Assembly: GCF_022179725.1 (NCBI RefSeq)
Contig: NZ_BPRC01000001.1
Location: 496,001 to 560,000 of the forward strand
Source: Methylorubrum aminovorans
GTDB taxonomy: Bacteria; Pseudomonadota; Alphaproteobacteria; Rhizobiales; Beijerinckiaceae
Length of the DNA: 64,000 nt
Direction: 5' to 3'
This document shows positions 54,807-64,000 of the stretch, piece after piece. Under the pieces are notes generated by a model. It was not told the DNA's origin, made no database searches, and saw nothing but the letters and a program-made list of their open reading frames with translations. The number at the start of each line of letters is the position of its first letter. The first letter of the stretch is position 1. Made by a program: the position numbers and the translations under genes.

Positions 54807-55862
54807 ATGAAAGCTGCCGGGAAGCACAGGACGGTCGTGGAGGCCGAGCCGGCCGATGCGGGCCGCGAGGCTGACGCCGGGTCGAAGCCGGCATCGCGGC
54901 GCGGGCGCTTTGCCTGGATCGGGACGGCCGCGAGCCTTGTTCTCATCCTCGTCTCACTCGGCGTCCTGTGGAAGCTCTCGGGCGAGATCAGTTGGGCCGA
55001 GCTGCAAACGGCTTTCACCGCCGTCGCAGCCGGCCGTCTCGGCGAGGCCTTCTTTTTCGTAGCGGTCAGCTACCTGTTCCTGACTTGTTACGACGCGCTC
55101 GCCCTGCGCCAGCTCCGGCTCAAGATGCCCTACCGCATCACGGCGCTCGCCTCCTTCACGAGCTACGCCGTGAGCTTCACCCTCGGCTTCCCGCTCATCA
55201 CCGCGGCGACGATCCGCTACTGGATCTACTCGAAGCGCGGCCTGTCCGCGGCCAAGATCGCCGCTCTGACGGTGATCGCCGGCTTCACCTTCTGGCTCGG
55301 GATGGGGGTGGTGCTGGGCTTCAGCCTCATTATCGAGGCGGGCCAGCTCGCGAGCCTCACCTTCCAGAGTATCGGCGTCAACACCACCGCGCGCCTCAAC
55401 CAGATCCTCGGCTTTGGCACGCTCGGCCTCGTGCTTGGCTATCTCGCCTGGGTCTCGGTGAAGCGGCGCTACATCAAGGTGCGCCACTGGCAGCTCGAAC
55501 TGCCCGGCGCCACCGTCTCGTTCAGCCAGATGGTGGTCGGCATCGGCGACGTCTGCGCCGCGGCGGCGGTGCTCTACATGCTGATGCCCGAGGGCATGAA
55601 TCTCGCCTTCACCACCTTCCTGGCGATCTACGTGCTCGCCGCCATGCTCGGCATCGCCTCGAATGCGCCGGGCGGCATCGGTGTGTTCGAGGCCACCATT
55701 CTGCTCGCCCTGTCCTACCTGCCGCGCGAGTCCGTCCTGGGATCGCTGCTGCTGTTCCGGGTCTGCTACTACGTCGTCCCCTTCGTCCTGGCCCTCGTAA
55801 TGCTCGGCGTCTACGAGGGCTTTCAGCGGCTGCGGCGGCATCAGGCGGCGAACGATCCTTGA
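54807..55862 (+). CDS. Lysylphosphatidylglycerol synthase-like / UPF0104 membrane protein
   Basis: The 351-residue protein has about seven or eight transmembrane helices and the UPF0104/LPG-synthase transmembrane signature, with NAPGGIGVFEATILLALS near the C terminus and SYAVSFTLGFPLITAATIRYW in the middle. It has no lysine-transfer domain, so a flippase-like role for lipids or glycolipids is more likely than synthesis. ATG 54807 fits; an open frame extends to 54714. It lies 186 bp after the UDG-like gene and could export or flip the product of the cluster, though the gap may mark a separate unit. Confidence 0.85.
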   Translation: MKAAGKHRTVVEAEPADAGREADAGSKPASRRGRFAWIGTAASLVLILVSLGVLWKLSGEISWAELQTAFTAVAAGRLGEAFFFVAVSYLFLTCYDALALRQLRLKMPYRITALASFTSYAVSFTLGFPLITAATIRYWIYSKRGLSAAKIAALTVIAGFTFWLGMGVVLGFSLIIEAGQLASLTFQSIGVNTTARLNQILGFGTLGLVLGYLAWVSVKRRYIKVRHWQLELPGATVSFSQMVVGIGDVCAAAAVLYMLMPEGMNLAFTTFLAIYVLAAMLGIASNAPGGIGVFEATILLALSYLPRESVLGSLLLFRVCYYVVPFVLALVMLGVYEGFQRLRRHQAANDP

Positions 55863-55885
55863 CCCGCCAGACGGCCTGAGGCGCC

Positions 55886-57178
55886 ATGCCCGCGAACTCG
55901 GCCCGCCCGATGTGGCTCGGCGTGACGATCGCCGTGGCGGTCATCGTCGTCGCGGAGGCGGTCGGCGGCACCGTCGATGTCGCCCTGATGATCTCGGCGA
56001 GCCTGGCGCTTCTCATCGGTGCGTTGCTCGGGCGCGGGGGGCAGGTCGCGCTCTTGCCCCCGGCCGAGTCCACGTCCCCGCAGCGCCACGCCATCGCCGA
56101 GGCCCTACTCGCCAACATCCCCGATCCCGTCATCCTCGTCGATCGCCGCGTGGTGGTGATCGAGGCCAACCCCGCAGCGCGTCGGCTCCTGCCGGGGCTG
56201 AAACTGCGCCACCCGCTCTCCTTCTCCCTGCGGGCACCCGACGTGCTCGACGGCATCGAGGAGGTTCTGCGCACCGGCACACCGGTGAGGACCGAGTACG
56301 CCACGCGCGTACCGACCGAGCGTGCCTTCGAGGTGCAGATCGGCGCCCTGCCGCTACCCGACATGCCGGGCGGCGGCGAGCCCAACATCGTGCTGTTCCT
56401 GCGCGACCTCACCGAGGCGCGCCGCCTGGAGGCGATGCGGGTCGATTTCGTCGCCAATGCCAGCCACGAGCTGCGCACCCCGCTCGCGGCCCTTCTCGGC
56501 TTCATCGAAACCCTTCAAGGTCCGGCCAGGGACGATCCCCGCGCCCGCGAGCAATTCCTCGGCATCATGCGCACCCAGGCCCAGCGCATGACCGGCCTCA
56601 TCGACGACCTGCTCTCGCTCTCCCGCATCGAGTTGCACGAGCACGTCGTGCCGACCCGCATCGTCGATCTCGGCCGCATCGCCCGGCAGATGGTGGATAT
56701 GCAGGCGCCGCTCGCCGGTGAGCGCGGCGTCGCGCTGAGCGTCGAGCGGCCGGAAGGGCCGCTCCCGGTTCTCGGAGATCGTGACGAGCTGCTGCGCGTC
56801 GTGGAGAACCTCGTCGAGAACGCGGTGAAGTATGGCGGCAGCGGCGGCGTGGTCGTTGTCTCTCTTCATCGTGTCGAGGATCCGAACGGACGCGGAGCGC
56901 GGATCGAGTTGCGGGTGCGCGATGAGGGGCCGGGCATCCCGGCCGAGCACATCCCGCGGCTCACCGAGCGCTTCTACCGGGTCGATACGGCGTCGAGCCG
57001 CCAGCAGGGTGGCACCGGCCTCGGGCTCGCCATCGTCAAGCACACGCTCAACCGCCATCGCGGCAAGCTCGTCATCGAGAGCGAGCCGGGCCAGGGCACC
57101 ACGGTGCGCGTGAGCCTGCCGGAGCATCGGCCGGACGCAGAAGAAGCGGCGCTGCCGGAGCCTCCGGCGGGGCGATGA
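55886..57178 (+). CDS. PAS-containing histidine kinase, PhoR-like
   Basis: The 430-residue protein has two close hydrophobic segments (about 9-26 and 32-47), a PAS domain (about 66-180: LANIPDPVILVDRRVVVIEANPA), the HisKA motif NASHELRTPLAAL with phosphoacceptor His194, and the HATPase motifs NLVENAVKYGG (N box), DEGPGIPAEHIPRLTERFYRVD (G1/F) and GTGLGLAIVKHTL (G2). It is arranged like PhoR, but no response regulator or pst genes are adjacent; pairing with a remote PhoB is conceivable. It starts 23 bp after the flippase gene. Confidence 0.87.
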   Translation: MPANSARPMWLGVTIAVAVIVVAEAVGGTVDVALMISASLALLIGALLGRGGQVALLPPAESTSPQRHAIAEALLANIPDPVILVDRRVVVIEANPAARRLLPGLKLRHPLSFSLRAPDVLDGIEEVLRTGTPVRTEYATRVPTERAFEVQIGALPLPDMPGGGEPNIVLFLRDLTEARRLEAMRVDFVANASHELRTPLAALLGFIETLQGPARDDPRAREQFLGIMRTQAQRMTGLIDDLLSLSRIELHEHVVPTRIVDLGRIARQMVDMQAPLAGERGVALSVERPEGPLPVLGDRDELLRVVENLVENAVKYGGSGGVVVVSLHRVEDPNGRGARIELRVRDEGPGIPAEHIPRLTERFYRVDTASSRQQGGTGLGLAIVKHTLNRHRGKLVIESEPGQGTTVRVSLPEHRPDAEEAALPEPPAGR

Positions 57179-57312
57179 CGCCGCCTTCCCCAGGTGGATG
57201 TGGGAACGGTGTTCTCCCGGCTGAGTTGCAAGATGAGATCTCACCCGAACGGCCCGTCGTTCAAGATGCGGCGCTGCATCGTATCATGCGACGCCATGAC
57301 GAGACCGAGGTC

Positions 57313-57343
57313 TTGACCTTCCCATGATGGGAAGTGCCATCTG
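57313..57343 (+). promoter_or_regulatory. CueR-type copA promoter and operator
   Basis: A MerR-family promoter: -35 TTGACC (57313-57318), a 19-bp spacer and -10 CATCTG (57338-57343). The spacer holds the palindrome CTTCCC-ATGAT-GGGAAG (57318-57334), close to the CueR operator of E. coli copA. Transcription would start near 57350, one base before the copA ATG. The -10 is weak, as usual for activated MerR promoters. Confidence 0.82.
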
Positions 57344-57350
57344 AGGCGGC

Positions 57351-59846
57351 ATGGAATCTCATCTCGCCCCCCCTGCCATGCCGCCTGCGCCAGCGGGCGC
57401 CGACGCCCCAATCCGCATCACCCTGCCCGTGGAGGGCATGAGTTGCGCCTCCTGCGTCGGCCGTGTCGAACGGGCTCTCGCTGCCCTTCCCGGTGCGGCG
57501 GACGTTGCCGTCAACCTCGCCACTGGCCGCGCCAGCCTCGTACTGCCGGAGGGCACGTCGCCTTTCCGTGTCGTCGAGGCGATCCGTGAGGCCGGCTACG
57601 ATGTGCCCGAGACGGTCACGGCCGTCACCGTCGAGGGGATGAGCTGCGCCTCCTGCATCGGGCGTGTCGAGCGCGCGCTTCTGGCGCTGCCCGGCGCGAC
57701 CTCGGCGAGCGTCAATCTCGCTACCGGCCGGGCCGAGCTGCGCCATGTCACCGGTGCGGTCACGGTCGATGATATCGAAGCGGCCGTGCGGCTGGCCGGC
57801 TACGAGGCGCGCCGGCTTGATGCGCCGCAAGCGGCCTCTCCCGGGGAGAGGCAGGAGCGGGAGGCGGCCGCGCTCCGCCGCGACCTGATCCTCGCAGCGG
57901 TGCTGTCTGGTCCCATTGTCGTCCTCGACATGGGCGGCCACGTCCTGCCGGGCTTCCACCATGCGGCGACAAGCATGCTCGGTGCCGGTTACGCCTGGCT
58001 GCAGGCTGTGCTCGCGACCCTGGTGCTGGCCGGGCCCGGCCGCCGCTTTTTCCGGATCGGCGTGCCGAACCTGCTGCGCGGCCATCCCGACATGAACGCG
58101 CTCGTCGCCCTGGGGTCCGGGGCGGCCTATCTCTTCTCGCTGGTCTCGACCGTGGCCCCGTCCTGGCTGCCGGAAGGGTCTGCGCATCTCTACTTCGAGG
58201 CGAGCGTCCTCATCGTCACGCTGATCCTGCTCGGGCGCACTCTCGAGGCCCGCGCCAAGGGCCGTGCCGGAGCGGCGATCGCTCGGCTGATCGACCTCTC
58301 GCCCAAGACCGCGCGGCGGGTGGAGGGCGCGAGCGAGCACGAGGTGTCGGCCTTCGACCTCAGGATCGGCGACCGGGTGCGGGTGCGCCCCGGCGAGCGC
58401 GTGCCGGCCGACGGCACCGTGACGTCCGGTGCCTCCTTCGTCGACGAGAGCATGATCACTGGTGAACCGGTGCCCGTGAAGAAGGACAAGGGTGGCCGCG
58501 TCGTCGGCGGCACGCTCAACACCACCGGCAGCTTCGACCTCACCGTGGACCGCATCGGCGCAGACACCGCGCTGGCGCGGATCGTGCGGATGGTCGAGGA
58601 GGCGCAAGGCGGCAAGCTGCCGATCCAGGCGCTGGTGGACCGGGTGACCCTGTGGTTCGTGCCCGCCGTCATCGCCATCGCCGTGCTGACCTTCCTCGCC
58701 TGGCTCGCCTTCGGACCCGCGCCGGCGTTCGGCCATGCCCTCGTTGCGGCGATCTCCGTGCTCATCATCGCCTGCCCCTGCGCCATGGGGCTGGCGACGC
58801 CGGTCTCGATCATGGTCGGCACCGGCCGGGCGGCGGAGCGCGGCGTGCTGTTCCGCCAGGGTGCCGCGCTCCAGGCCCTGCGGAACGCCCGCGTCATCGC
58901 CCTCGACAAGACCGGCACCCTCACCGAGGGCCGTCCCCGCCTGACCGATCTCGTCACCGCGCCCGGCTTCACCCGCGAAGGCGTGCTCGCCCTGGCAGGC
59001 GCTGTCGAGGCGCGCTCGGAGCATCCGGTCGCCCGCGCGATCGCCGATGCGGCCCGGGAAGCCGGGGTTCTGCCCGAGGCCGAAGCCTTCGAGGCAGTGC
59101 CGGGTCACGGTGTCTCGGCCCGAGTCGAGGCGCGGAGCGTCGCCCTCGGCAACCGCCGCTACATGGAGCGGCTCCGCATCGCGACCGACGGGCTCGAAGG
59201 CGAGGCCGCCCGGCTCGCGGATGAGGGCAAGAGCGCCATGTTCGTCGCGATCGACGGCCGGCTCGCGGCTCTCGTCGCCGTGGCCGATCCGATCAAGCCG
59301 GAGGCGCGAAAGGTCATAGAGGCCCTGCGGACCCGCGGCCTCACGGTGGCGATGCTGACGGGTGATGCCCGCGCCACGGCCGTGGCCGTCGCCCGCTCGC
59401 TCGGTATCACCGAAGTCGAAGCCGAGGTGCTGCCCGAAGGCAAGGTGGCGGCCCTGCGCCGGCTGCGCGAGGCCCATGGACCAGTCGCCTTCGTCGGTGA
59501 CGGCATCAACGACGCTCCTGCCCTGGCCGAGGCCGATATCGGCATCGCCATCGGCACGGGCACCGACATCGCGGTCGAGAGCGCCGATGTGGTGCTGATG
59601 TCGGGCGCGCTCGGCGGGTTGGTCGAGGCGGTGGTCCTATCGCGGGCGACGCTGGCCAACATTCGCCAGAACCTGTTCTGGGCGTTCGCCTACAACGCGG
59701 CGCTGATCCCGGTCGCTGCCGGACTCCTCGCCGCCTTCGGCGGGCCGCAGCTCTCGCCGGTGTTGGCAGCCGGGGCGATGGCCCTGTCCAGCGTCTTCGT
59801 TGTCGGCAACGCGTTGCGCCTGCGCCGGGCAGGAGCCGCTGCATGA
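57351..59846 (+). CDS. copA: Copper-exporting P-type ATPase
   Basis: CopA pumps Cu(I) to the periplasm. The 831-residue protein has two N-terminal heavy-metal domains, each GMSCASC (residues 29-35 and 96-102), eight transmembrane helices, the actuator TGEPVPVKK, the transport site CPC (Cys475-Pro-Cys477), the phosphorylation site DKTGTLT (Asp519), and [10 protein letters not shown]. The start ATG 57351 lies at the predicted transcription start; ATG 57378 is a possible second start. cueR follows with a 4-bp overlap, so the regulator is cotranscribed. Confidence 0.95.
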   Translation: MESHLAPPAMPPAPAGADAPIRITLPVEGMSCASCVGRVERALAALPGAADVAVNLATGRASLVLPEGTSPFRVVEAIREAGYDVPETVTAVTVEGMSCASCIGRVERALLALPGATSASVNLATGRAELRHVTGAVTVDDIEAAVRLAGYEARRLDAPQAASPGERQEREAAALRRDLILAAVLSGPIVVLDMGGHVLPGFHHAATSMLGAGYAWLQAVLATLVLAGPGRRFFRIGVPNLLRGHPDMNALVALGSGAAYLFSLVSTVAPSWLPEGSAHLYFEASVLIVTLILLGRTLEARAKGRAGAAIARLIDLSPKTARRVEGASEHEVSAFDLRIGDRVRVRPGERVPADGTVTSGASFVDESMITGEPVPVKKDKGGRVVGGTLNTTGSFDLTVDRIGADTALARIVRMVEEAQGGKLPIQALVDRVTLWFVPAVIAIAVLTFLAWLAFGPAPAFGHALVAAISVLIIACPCAMGLATPVSIMVGTGRAAERGVLFRQGAALQALRNARVIALDKTGTLTEGRPRLTDLVTAPGFTREGVLALAGAVEARSEHPVARAIADAAREAGVLPEAEAFEAVPGHGVSARVEARSVALGNRRYMERLRIATDGLEGEAARLADEGKSAMFVAIDGRLAALVAVADPIKPEARKVIEALRTRGLTVAMLTGDARATAVAVARSLGITEVEAEVLPEGKVAALRRLREAHGPVAFVGDGINDAPALAEADIGIAIGTGTDIAVESADVVLMSGALGGLVEAVVLSRATLANIRQNLFWAFAYNAALIPVAAGLLAAFGGPQLSPVLAAGAMALSSVFVVGNALRLRRAGAAA

Positions 59847-60259
59847 GCAACCGATCCGCCACCATCGGTGAGGCCGCCCGCGCCACGGGCGTCTCGGCCA
59901 AGATGATCCGCTACTACGAGGAGACGGGTCTGCTCGGCCCAGCAGACCGGACCGCGTCCGGCTACCGCGTCTACGGCGAGAGCGACCTGCACGCCCTCCG
60001 CTTCGTGCGGCGTGCCCGCGATCTCGGCTTCTCGATGCGGGAGATCGCCGATCTTCTCGCGCTCTGGCAGGACCGCTCCCGCGCCAGCGCGGCGGTCAAG
60101 GCGGTGGCGCTCGACCATGGCGCCGACCTGCGCCGCCGAATCGGCGAATTGGAGGCGATGGCCCGTACCCTCGAACATCTGGCCGAGCGCTGCTGCGGCG
60201 ACGACCGTCCGGACTGCCCGATCCTCGACGATCTGGCGGGAGGGGAGGTGGCACCCTGA
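59843..60259 (+). CDS. cueR: Cu(I)-responsive MerR regulator CueR
   Basis: The 138-residue MerR protein has the winged-helix N domain [21 protein letters not shown], the dimerisation helix, and C-terminal metal ligands Cys117/Cys118 and Cys125 in CCGDDRPDC, the CueR pattern. It would sense Cu(I) and activate the promoter at 57313, giving autoregulated expression because it is in the copA transcript. Ag and Au response is known for the family. Confidence 0.92.
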   Translation: MSNRSATIGEAARATGVSAKMIRYYEETGLLGPADRTASGYRVYGESDLHALRFVRRARDLGFSMREIADLLALWQDRSRASAAVKAVALDHGADLRRRIGELEAMARTLEHLAERCCGDDRPDCPILDDLAGGEVAP

Positions 60260-60322
60260 GGCTTGGCCGTTGACCCGCGGTTGGCCTTCTGCTTGCTGGA
60301 CCCCTCCGGAAAGGTTGGATCC

Positions 60323-61495
60323 ATGCCCGTCATCGACCGCATCGCCGATCTCTCGGAGGAGATCACCGCTTGGCGGCACGATCTCCACGCCCATCCCGAG
60401 CTTCAATACGACGTGCATCGTACGGCGGGCTTCGTGGCGGACAAGCTGCGCGCCTTCGGCTGCGACGAGGTTGTCACCGGCATCGGCCGCACCGGGGTCG
60501 TCGGGGTGATCCGCGGCCGGGCCCACGGCTCGAACCGGGCGATCGGCCTGCGTGCCGACATGGACGCCCTGCCGATCCAAGAGATCCGCGACCTTCCCTA
60601 CCGCTCGACCGCGCCCGGCAAGATGCACGCCTGCGGCCATGACGGGCACACTGCCATGCTGCTCGGCGCTGCCAAGTACCTCGCCGAGACGCGCGATTTC
60701 GACGGGCGCGCGGTTCTGATCTTCCAACCGGCGGAGGAGGGCGGCGGCGGCGGCGAGGCGATGGTGCAGGACGGGATGATGGAGCGCTTCGGCGTCGAGG
60801 CGGTCTACGGCCTGCACAACGTTCCCGGTCAGCCGCTCGGCACCTTCGCCATCCGCCCCGGCCCGATCATGGCCTCGACCGATCGCTTCACGATCCTCAT
60901 CGAGGGCAGGGGAGGGCACGCGGCCCTGCCGCAGGCCGCCGTCGATACCGTGCTGGTGGCAAGCCATATCGTGGTGGCCCTGCAATCCATTGTCGCCCGC
61001 AACATCGATCCGCTCGATTCGGCCGTCGTCTCCGTCTGCGCCGTGGAGGCCGGCGAGGCCTTCAACGTGCTGCCGCAGACGGCGGAACTGCGCGGAACCA
61101 TGCGGGCGCTGACCCCGGCCGTGCGCGGCCTGATGCGCGAGCGCCTCGCCGCGATCGCGGAGAACGTCGCCGCGGCCTTCGGCGCACAGGCGAGCGTCGA
61201 TTTCGCCAGCGGCTATCCTGCAACCGAGAACCACCCGGCCGAGACCGACTTCATGGCCGACATCGCCGCGCAGATCGTCGGCGAAGAGCGGGTCGAGCGG
61301 GACGTGGCGCCGATGATGGCGGCGGAGGATTTCTCCTACATGCTCGCGCACCGGCCGGGCGCCTACATCTTCATGGGCAACGGCGACTCCGCCGGCCTTC
61401 ACCATCCGGAATACGACTTCAACGACGCGGCCATCCCCTACGGTACGTCCCTCTGGGCGCGGATCATCGAGACGGGGTTGCCGGCGCGGGAGTGA
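60323..61495 (+). CDS. M20 family amidohydrolase (hippurate hydrolase type)
   Basis: The 390-residue protein is a peptidase M20D-type amidohydrolase: WRHDLHAHPELQYDVHRTA, the metal segments GLRADMDALPIQE and HACGHDGHTAML, FQPAEEGGGGGEAMV (catalytic/metal Glu), then the lid domain and the C-terminal metal ligand in GLHHPEYDFND. Substrates in the family include hippurate, N-acyl amino acids and indole-3-acetyl-amino acids, which would be of interest for a plant-associated organism. ATG 60323 fits; the frame begins at 60263. It starts 63 bp after cueR but is probably independent of copper. Confidence 0.9.
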   Translation: MPVIDRIADLSEEITAWRHDLHAHPELQYDVHRTAGFVADKLRAFGCDEVVTGIGRTGVVGVIRGRAHGSNRAIGLRADMDALPIQEIRDLPYRSTAPGKMHACGHDGHTAMLLGAAKYLAETRDFDGRAVLIFQPAEEGGGGGEAMVQDGMMERFGVEAVYGLHNVPGQPLGTFAIRPGPIMASTDRFTILIEGRGGHAALPQAAVDTVLVASHIVVALQSIVARNIDPLDSAVVSVCAVEAGEAFNVLPQTAELRGTMRALTPAVRGLMRERLAAIAENVAAAFGAQASVDFASGYPATENHPAETDFMADIAAQIVGEERVERDVAPMMAAEDFSYMLAHRPGAYIFMGNGDSAGLHHPEYDFNDAAIPYGTSLWARIIETGLPARE

Positions 61496-61716
61496 CAGGG
61501 TGTCCGTTCACCGGCTTCGGTGCCGTGCGCTTCATGACCCGGCGAGGCCGTGACAATCCAGAGCCCCGTGCTTCCGCCGAGCCGCGCGACGGCGTCAGAC
61601 AATGCCGAAGCGATCCGCCGGACGGCCGAGTACTGAGCCGATTTGGATTGCCTCCCGACATCTCGCAGGCAGGCGCGGCGCGGAAGACGTGAACGGGTCA
61701 TGCCGGCGGTCCGGTC

Positions 61717-63396
61717 TCAGGTCGCATGCACCCGCTCCATGAACGTCCCGATCGCGGCCTGCAGCGCCGCGCTGCCCTCGCCGACACGCTCGGCGCCGGA
61801 GCGGACTTCGTCCGAACGGGCCTCATTCGAGGCGGCGGCGGCACGGACGCCCGCGATGCTCTCTGAGACGGTACGGGCATCCGCCGCCGCGCCCGCGATC
61901 GCGCGGGCGATCTCCTGGCTGGCCTGACCCTGCTGCTCGGCTGCCGCCGCGACCTCGGCGGCGATGAGGCTGAGCTGCGCGATCGTCTGCCCGATCTCGC
62001 CAATGGCGCCGCTGGTGCCGCTCGCGGCCTGCTGAATCGCCGCGACCTGGGCCGAGATACGATCGGTGGCCGCCGCGGTCTGGCCGGCGAGCGCCTTCAC
62101 CTCGCCCGCCACCACGGCGAAACCGCGCCCGGCCTCCCCTGCGCGGGCGGCCTCGATCGTCGCGTTCAGGGCCAGGAGGTTGGTCTGCTCGGCGACATCG
62201 TGGATCAGCGTTACGACGGCGCCGACCTCGTCAGCCGCACGCGCCAGGGCGGTGACGGTCGTCTTGAGACCACTGGCATCGGTCAGTGCGGTCTCGGCGA
62301 TGCGGCTCGCGTGGCGCACCCGCTCGCCGATGCTTCGGGCCGAGCCGGACAGTTCCTCAGCGGCGCCCGCGATGCTGTCCACCACACCCGCGGACTGTTC
62401 GGAAGCGCCGGCCACCTCTCCGGCGCGCAGCGTGGTGTCGCCCGCCGTGTCCCGCAGCCGGTCGGCGGCGGCCCGCATCGCCTGCGCGGAGCCGGTGAGA
62501 TCGGACACCGCCCTTCGGGTCTCGTCCTCGAAGGCCTGGGTCGCGGCAGCGAGCCGCGTGGCGCGCGCGCCATCCTGCGCCAGCCGCTCGCGTGCAGCCT
62601 GGTCGAGATTCCGCTTCTCGATCAGCGCCGCCTGGAACTGCGCGATGGTGGTGGCCATCTCGCCGACCTCGTCACGGCGGCCTGTGAAGGGCACGACCGC
62701 GTCGAGCCGGTCGTCGGCGAGCGCCTGCATGGTGTCTTTCAACCGATGCAGCGGGTGCTGGATCTGCGTGCGGATGATCCAGAACGCGGCGACGAGGGCG
62801 ATGACGAGCGCCGCAGCGGGCGCCGCGATCAGGGTGATGAATCCGGCGCGCTGTGCCTGCGCCGCCGCCTCCCGCTGCCCGTCGAGGCGCGCGAGCACAT
62901 CGCGGCCGAGCGTCCCGATCTCCGCCACCATGCGCTCGCGATTCTTCACCGTTGCCGGATCGCTTGCCTGAATCAGCGCCGCACGAGGCGACAGCGTGAG
63001 GCCAAGGTCGGCGGTTTCGGTCTGGTAGGCGATGAACTCCTTCACCGAGAGGTCGAGCCGACGCCGCTTCTCCGCCGGCAGATGGCCTTCCATGGCGGCG
63101 AGAAACGGCCCGCGCGCGGCTTCCACATCGCCGAGTGCGTTCTGAAGTGCCGAAAGACGCTGCTTGGCCTCCTCCGTGTCCGAGGCGGTGTAGACGGCGC
63201 TCGCCTTGACGACAGCGTGCTCGATTGCTTGGGCGAGCCCCCGCGCTTGCAATCCGGCATCCCAGAAGGATTCGGTGAGAGTGGCCCGTGCCTGCTCCTG
63301 TGCTGCCTGCCGCAGGGAGAAAGCGGAGATGCTGGCCCCGACGAGGCCGAGAAGACCAACGACGGTGGCCAGCTTGAAGCCAAGAGACACACGCAT
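61717..63396 (-). CDS. Transmembrane methyl-accepting chemotaxis protein
   Basis: The 559-residue protein has TM1 (about 8-28), a periplasmic four-helix-like sensor (about 30-175), TM2 (about 180-205, [20 protein letters not shown]), a HAMP domain (about 206-260), and the signalling coiled coil with tip [18 protein letters not shown] and [12 protein letters not shown]. The sensor region has no motif I recognise. It differs from the soluble receptor at 9218 in topology. No che genes are adjacent. Confidence 0.92.
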   Translation of the reverse strand: MRVSLGFKLATVVGLLGLVGASISAFSLRQAAQEQARATLTESFWDAGLQARGLAQAIEHAVVKASAVYTASDTEEAKQRLSALQNALGDVEAARGPFLAAMEGHLPAEKRRRLDLSVKEFIAYQTETADLGLTLSPRAALIQASDPATVKNRERMVAEIGTLGRDVLARLDGQREAAAQAQRAGFITLIAAPAAALVIALVAAFWIIRTQIQHPLHRLKDTMQALADDRLDAVVPFTGRRDEVGEMATTIAQFQAALIEKRNLDQAARERLAQDGARATRLAAATQAFEDETRRAVSDLTGSAQAMRAAADRLRDTAGDTTLRAGEVAGASEQSAGVVDSIAGAAEELSGSARSIGERVRHASRIAETALTDASGLKTTVTALARAADEVGAVVTLIHDVAEQTNLLALNATIEAARAGEAGRGFAVVAGEVKALAGQTAAATDRISAQVAAIQQAASGTSGAIGEIGQTIAQLSLIAAEVAAAAEQQGQASQEIARAIAGAAADARTVSESIAGVRAAAASNEARSDEVRSGAERVGEGSAALQAAIGTFMERVHAT

Positions 63397-63558
63397 GAAA
63401 AAGCCCGCCGATCCGGAGAGTCGGCAGGCTTCTAGGAAGCGATCGATTGACCTCGCGTTAAATAGAGCCGGCTATTCTAGATCTACTACGATGAACACGC
63501 CGTGATCATCTTCCTTGTTTGTAGGTTGCTCGATCGATTTCGCCGGCAAAGACTCAGC

Positions 63559-64000
63559 TTAGTTTCTCTGCGGCGCCGTTCCACCGAGATGGAACACGCG
63601 GTGCGGCACCAGTTCGCCGCGCTCGACGTCGCCGACGGCGACGAGAACGCCGCCGCAGGTCGCGTAAGCCTTGCCGCCAACCGGCGCATCGTGACCGCGC
63701 AGGATCACCGGCTGGCCGCGCATCAGGCGCAGCCCCATGTCGCGGCTGACCGCCACCGACGGAATCTCCTCCAGAGCCGTTTCGACCGGATGGAGATGCA
63801 TTTCCGTGCTCTCCTCCAGCGCGGCGACGGTGCAGGCCGTCGCCTCCTCGAAGGGTCCGACGCGGGTGCGCCGTAGCGCCGAAACATGGCCGTAGCAGCC
63901 GAGCACGCGGCCGAGGTCGCGAGCCAGGGCGCGAACGTAGGTGCCCTTGCCGCACTCGGCGGCGATGACGGTGCGGTCGCCGTGATGCTCGATGACCGAG
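63559..64000 (-). CDS. truB: tRNA pseudouridine synthase B, C-terminal part
   Basis: The reading frame enters from the right edge of the window and stops at 63559, giving about 146 residues of TruB, which makes pseudouridine 55 in the T-loop of tRNAs. The family segment CGKGTYVRALARDLGRVLG is visible near the window edge, followed by the C-terminal domain (ALRRTRVGPF and the PUA-like end PVGGKAYATCGGVLVAVGD). The catalytic Asp region lies outside the window. Truncated by the window end, not by mutation. Confidence 0.93.
   Translation of the reverse strand, partial: SVIEHHGDRTVIAAECGKGTYVRALARDLGRVLGCYGHVSALRRTRVGPFEEATACTVAALEESTEMHLHPVETALEEIPSVAVSRDMGLRLMRGQPVILRGHDAPVGGKAYATCGGVLVAVGDVERGELVPHRVFHLGGTAPQRN

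Noticed and set aside
57261..59477. 738-codon frame antisense to copA
   Set aside because: Antisense shadow; copA has all P-type ATPase motifs.

Overview
The window is 64 kb of GC-rich chromosome from an alphaproteobacterium. Gene content, protein sequences and order (hflK-hflC-degP, folA/thyA, a circularly permuted two-piece tmRNA next to an SspB-alpha gene, DgcN/DgcA, MmcB, DUF4169, MucR/CtrA-type biology) point to Hyphomicrobiales and most probably to Methylobacterium/Methylorubrum (M. extorquens-like). The genus call is recognition, not a database result. Most of the window is ordinary core chromosome. I see no prophage, insertion sequence, CRISPR array, rRNA or canonical tRNA.

Layout. 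0-9 kb: end of an unknown gene, a small exported CxxC protein, ccmB/ccmA (cytochrome c maturation), acnA (TCA cycle), a small membrane-anchored protein, a monooxygenase-fold protein with maiA, a type II NADH dehydrogenase and an EthD-fold pair. 9-14.4 kb: a soluble chemoreceptor, then the nadA-nadB-nadC operon for NAD made from aspartate, behind two palindromic operator-like boxes. 14.4-19.6 kb: acetyltransferase, L,D-transpeptidase, a run of small proteins, a DUF971 protein divergent from moaA, and a 3-hydroxyisobutyrate dehydrogenase family enzyme. 19.6-28.9 kb: miaA/serB (almost overlapping divergent starts), thyA-folA and hflK-hflC-degP (membrane proteostasis), a CPBP protease, then ssrA (tmRNA) and sspB side by side: the tag and the adaptor that hands tagged proteins to ClpXP. 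29-37 kb: cytochrome P450, fumC, small proteins, mmcB, a cytoplasmic B12-binding-like protein, DedA, pdxY, PhzF and NUDIX proteins, a lipoprotein. 37-43.5 kb: leuA behind a leucine/valine-rich leader peptide, ilvD, and the dgcN-dgcA pair for D-glutamate catabolism.

44.9-55.9 kb is the most interesting region: an apparently co-directional, tightly spaced cluster of inositol-phosphate synthase, an HD-like protein, a methyltransferase, a Gfo/Idh/MocA oxidoreductase, a stand-alone YcaO enzyme, a sugar-phosphate isomerase/epimerase-like TIM barrel, a GT4 glycosyltransferase, a PIG-L deacetylase and a uracil-DNA-glycosylase-fold protein, followed by a flippase-like membrane protein and a PhoR-like kinase. 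Ino1 + GT4 + PIG-L is the logic of the first steps of mycothiol synthesis (GlcNAc-inositol, then GlcN-inositol), but mycothiol is actinobacterial and its ligase and acetyltransferase are not seen here. I infer a biosynthetic pathway for a modified inositol pseudo-disaccharide, with YcaO perhaps acting on a non-ribosomal substrate. I know of no described product for this gene set.

57-64 kb: copA-cueR copper efflux behind a textbook CueR operator that would make copA nearly leaderless, an M20 amidohydrolase, a transmembrane chemoreceptor, and the C-terminal part of truB running off the end of the window.
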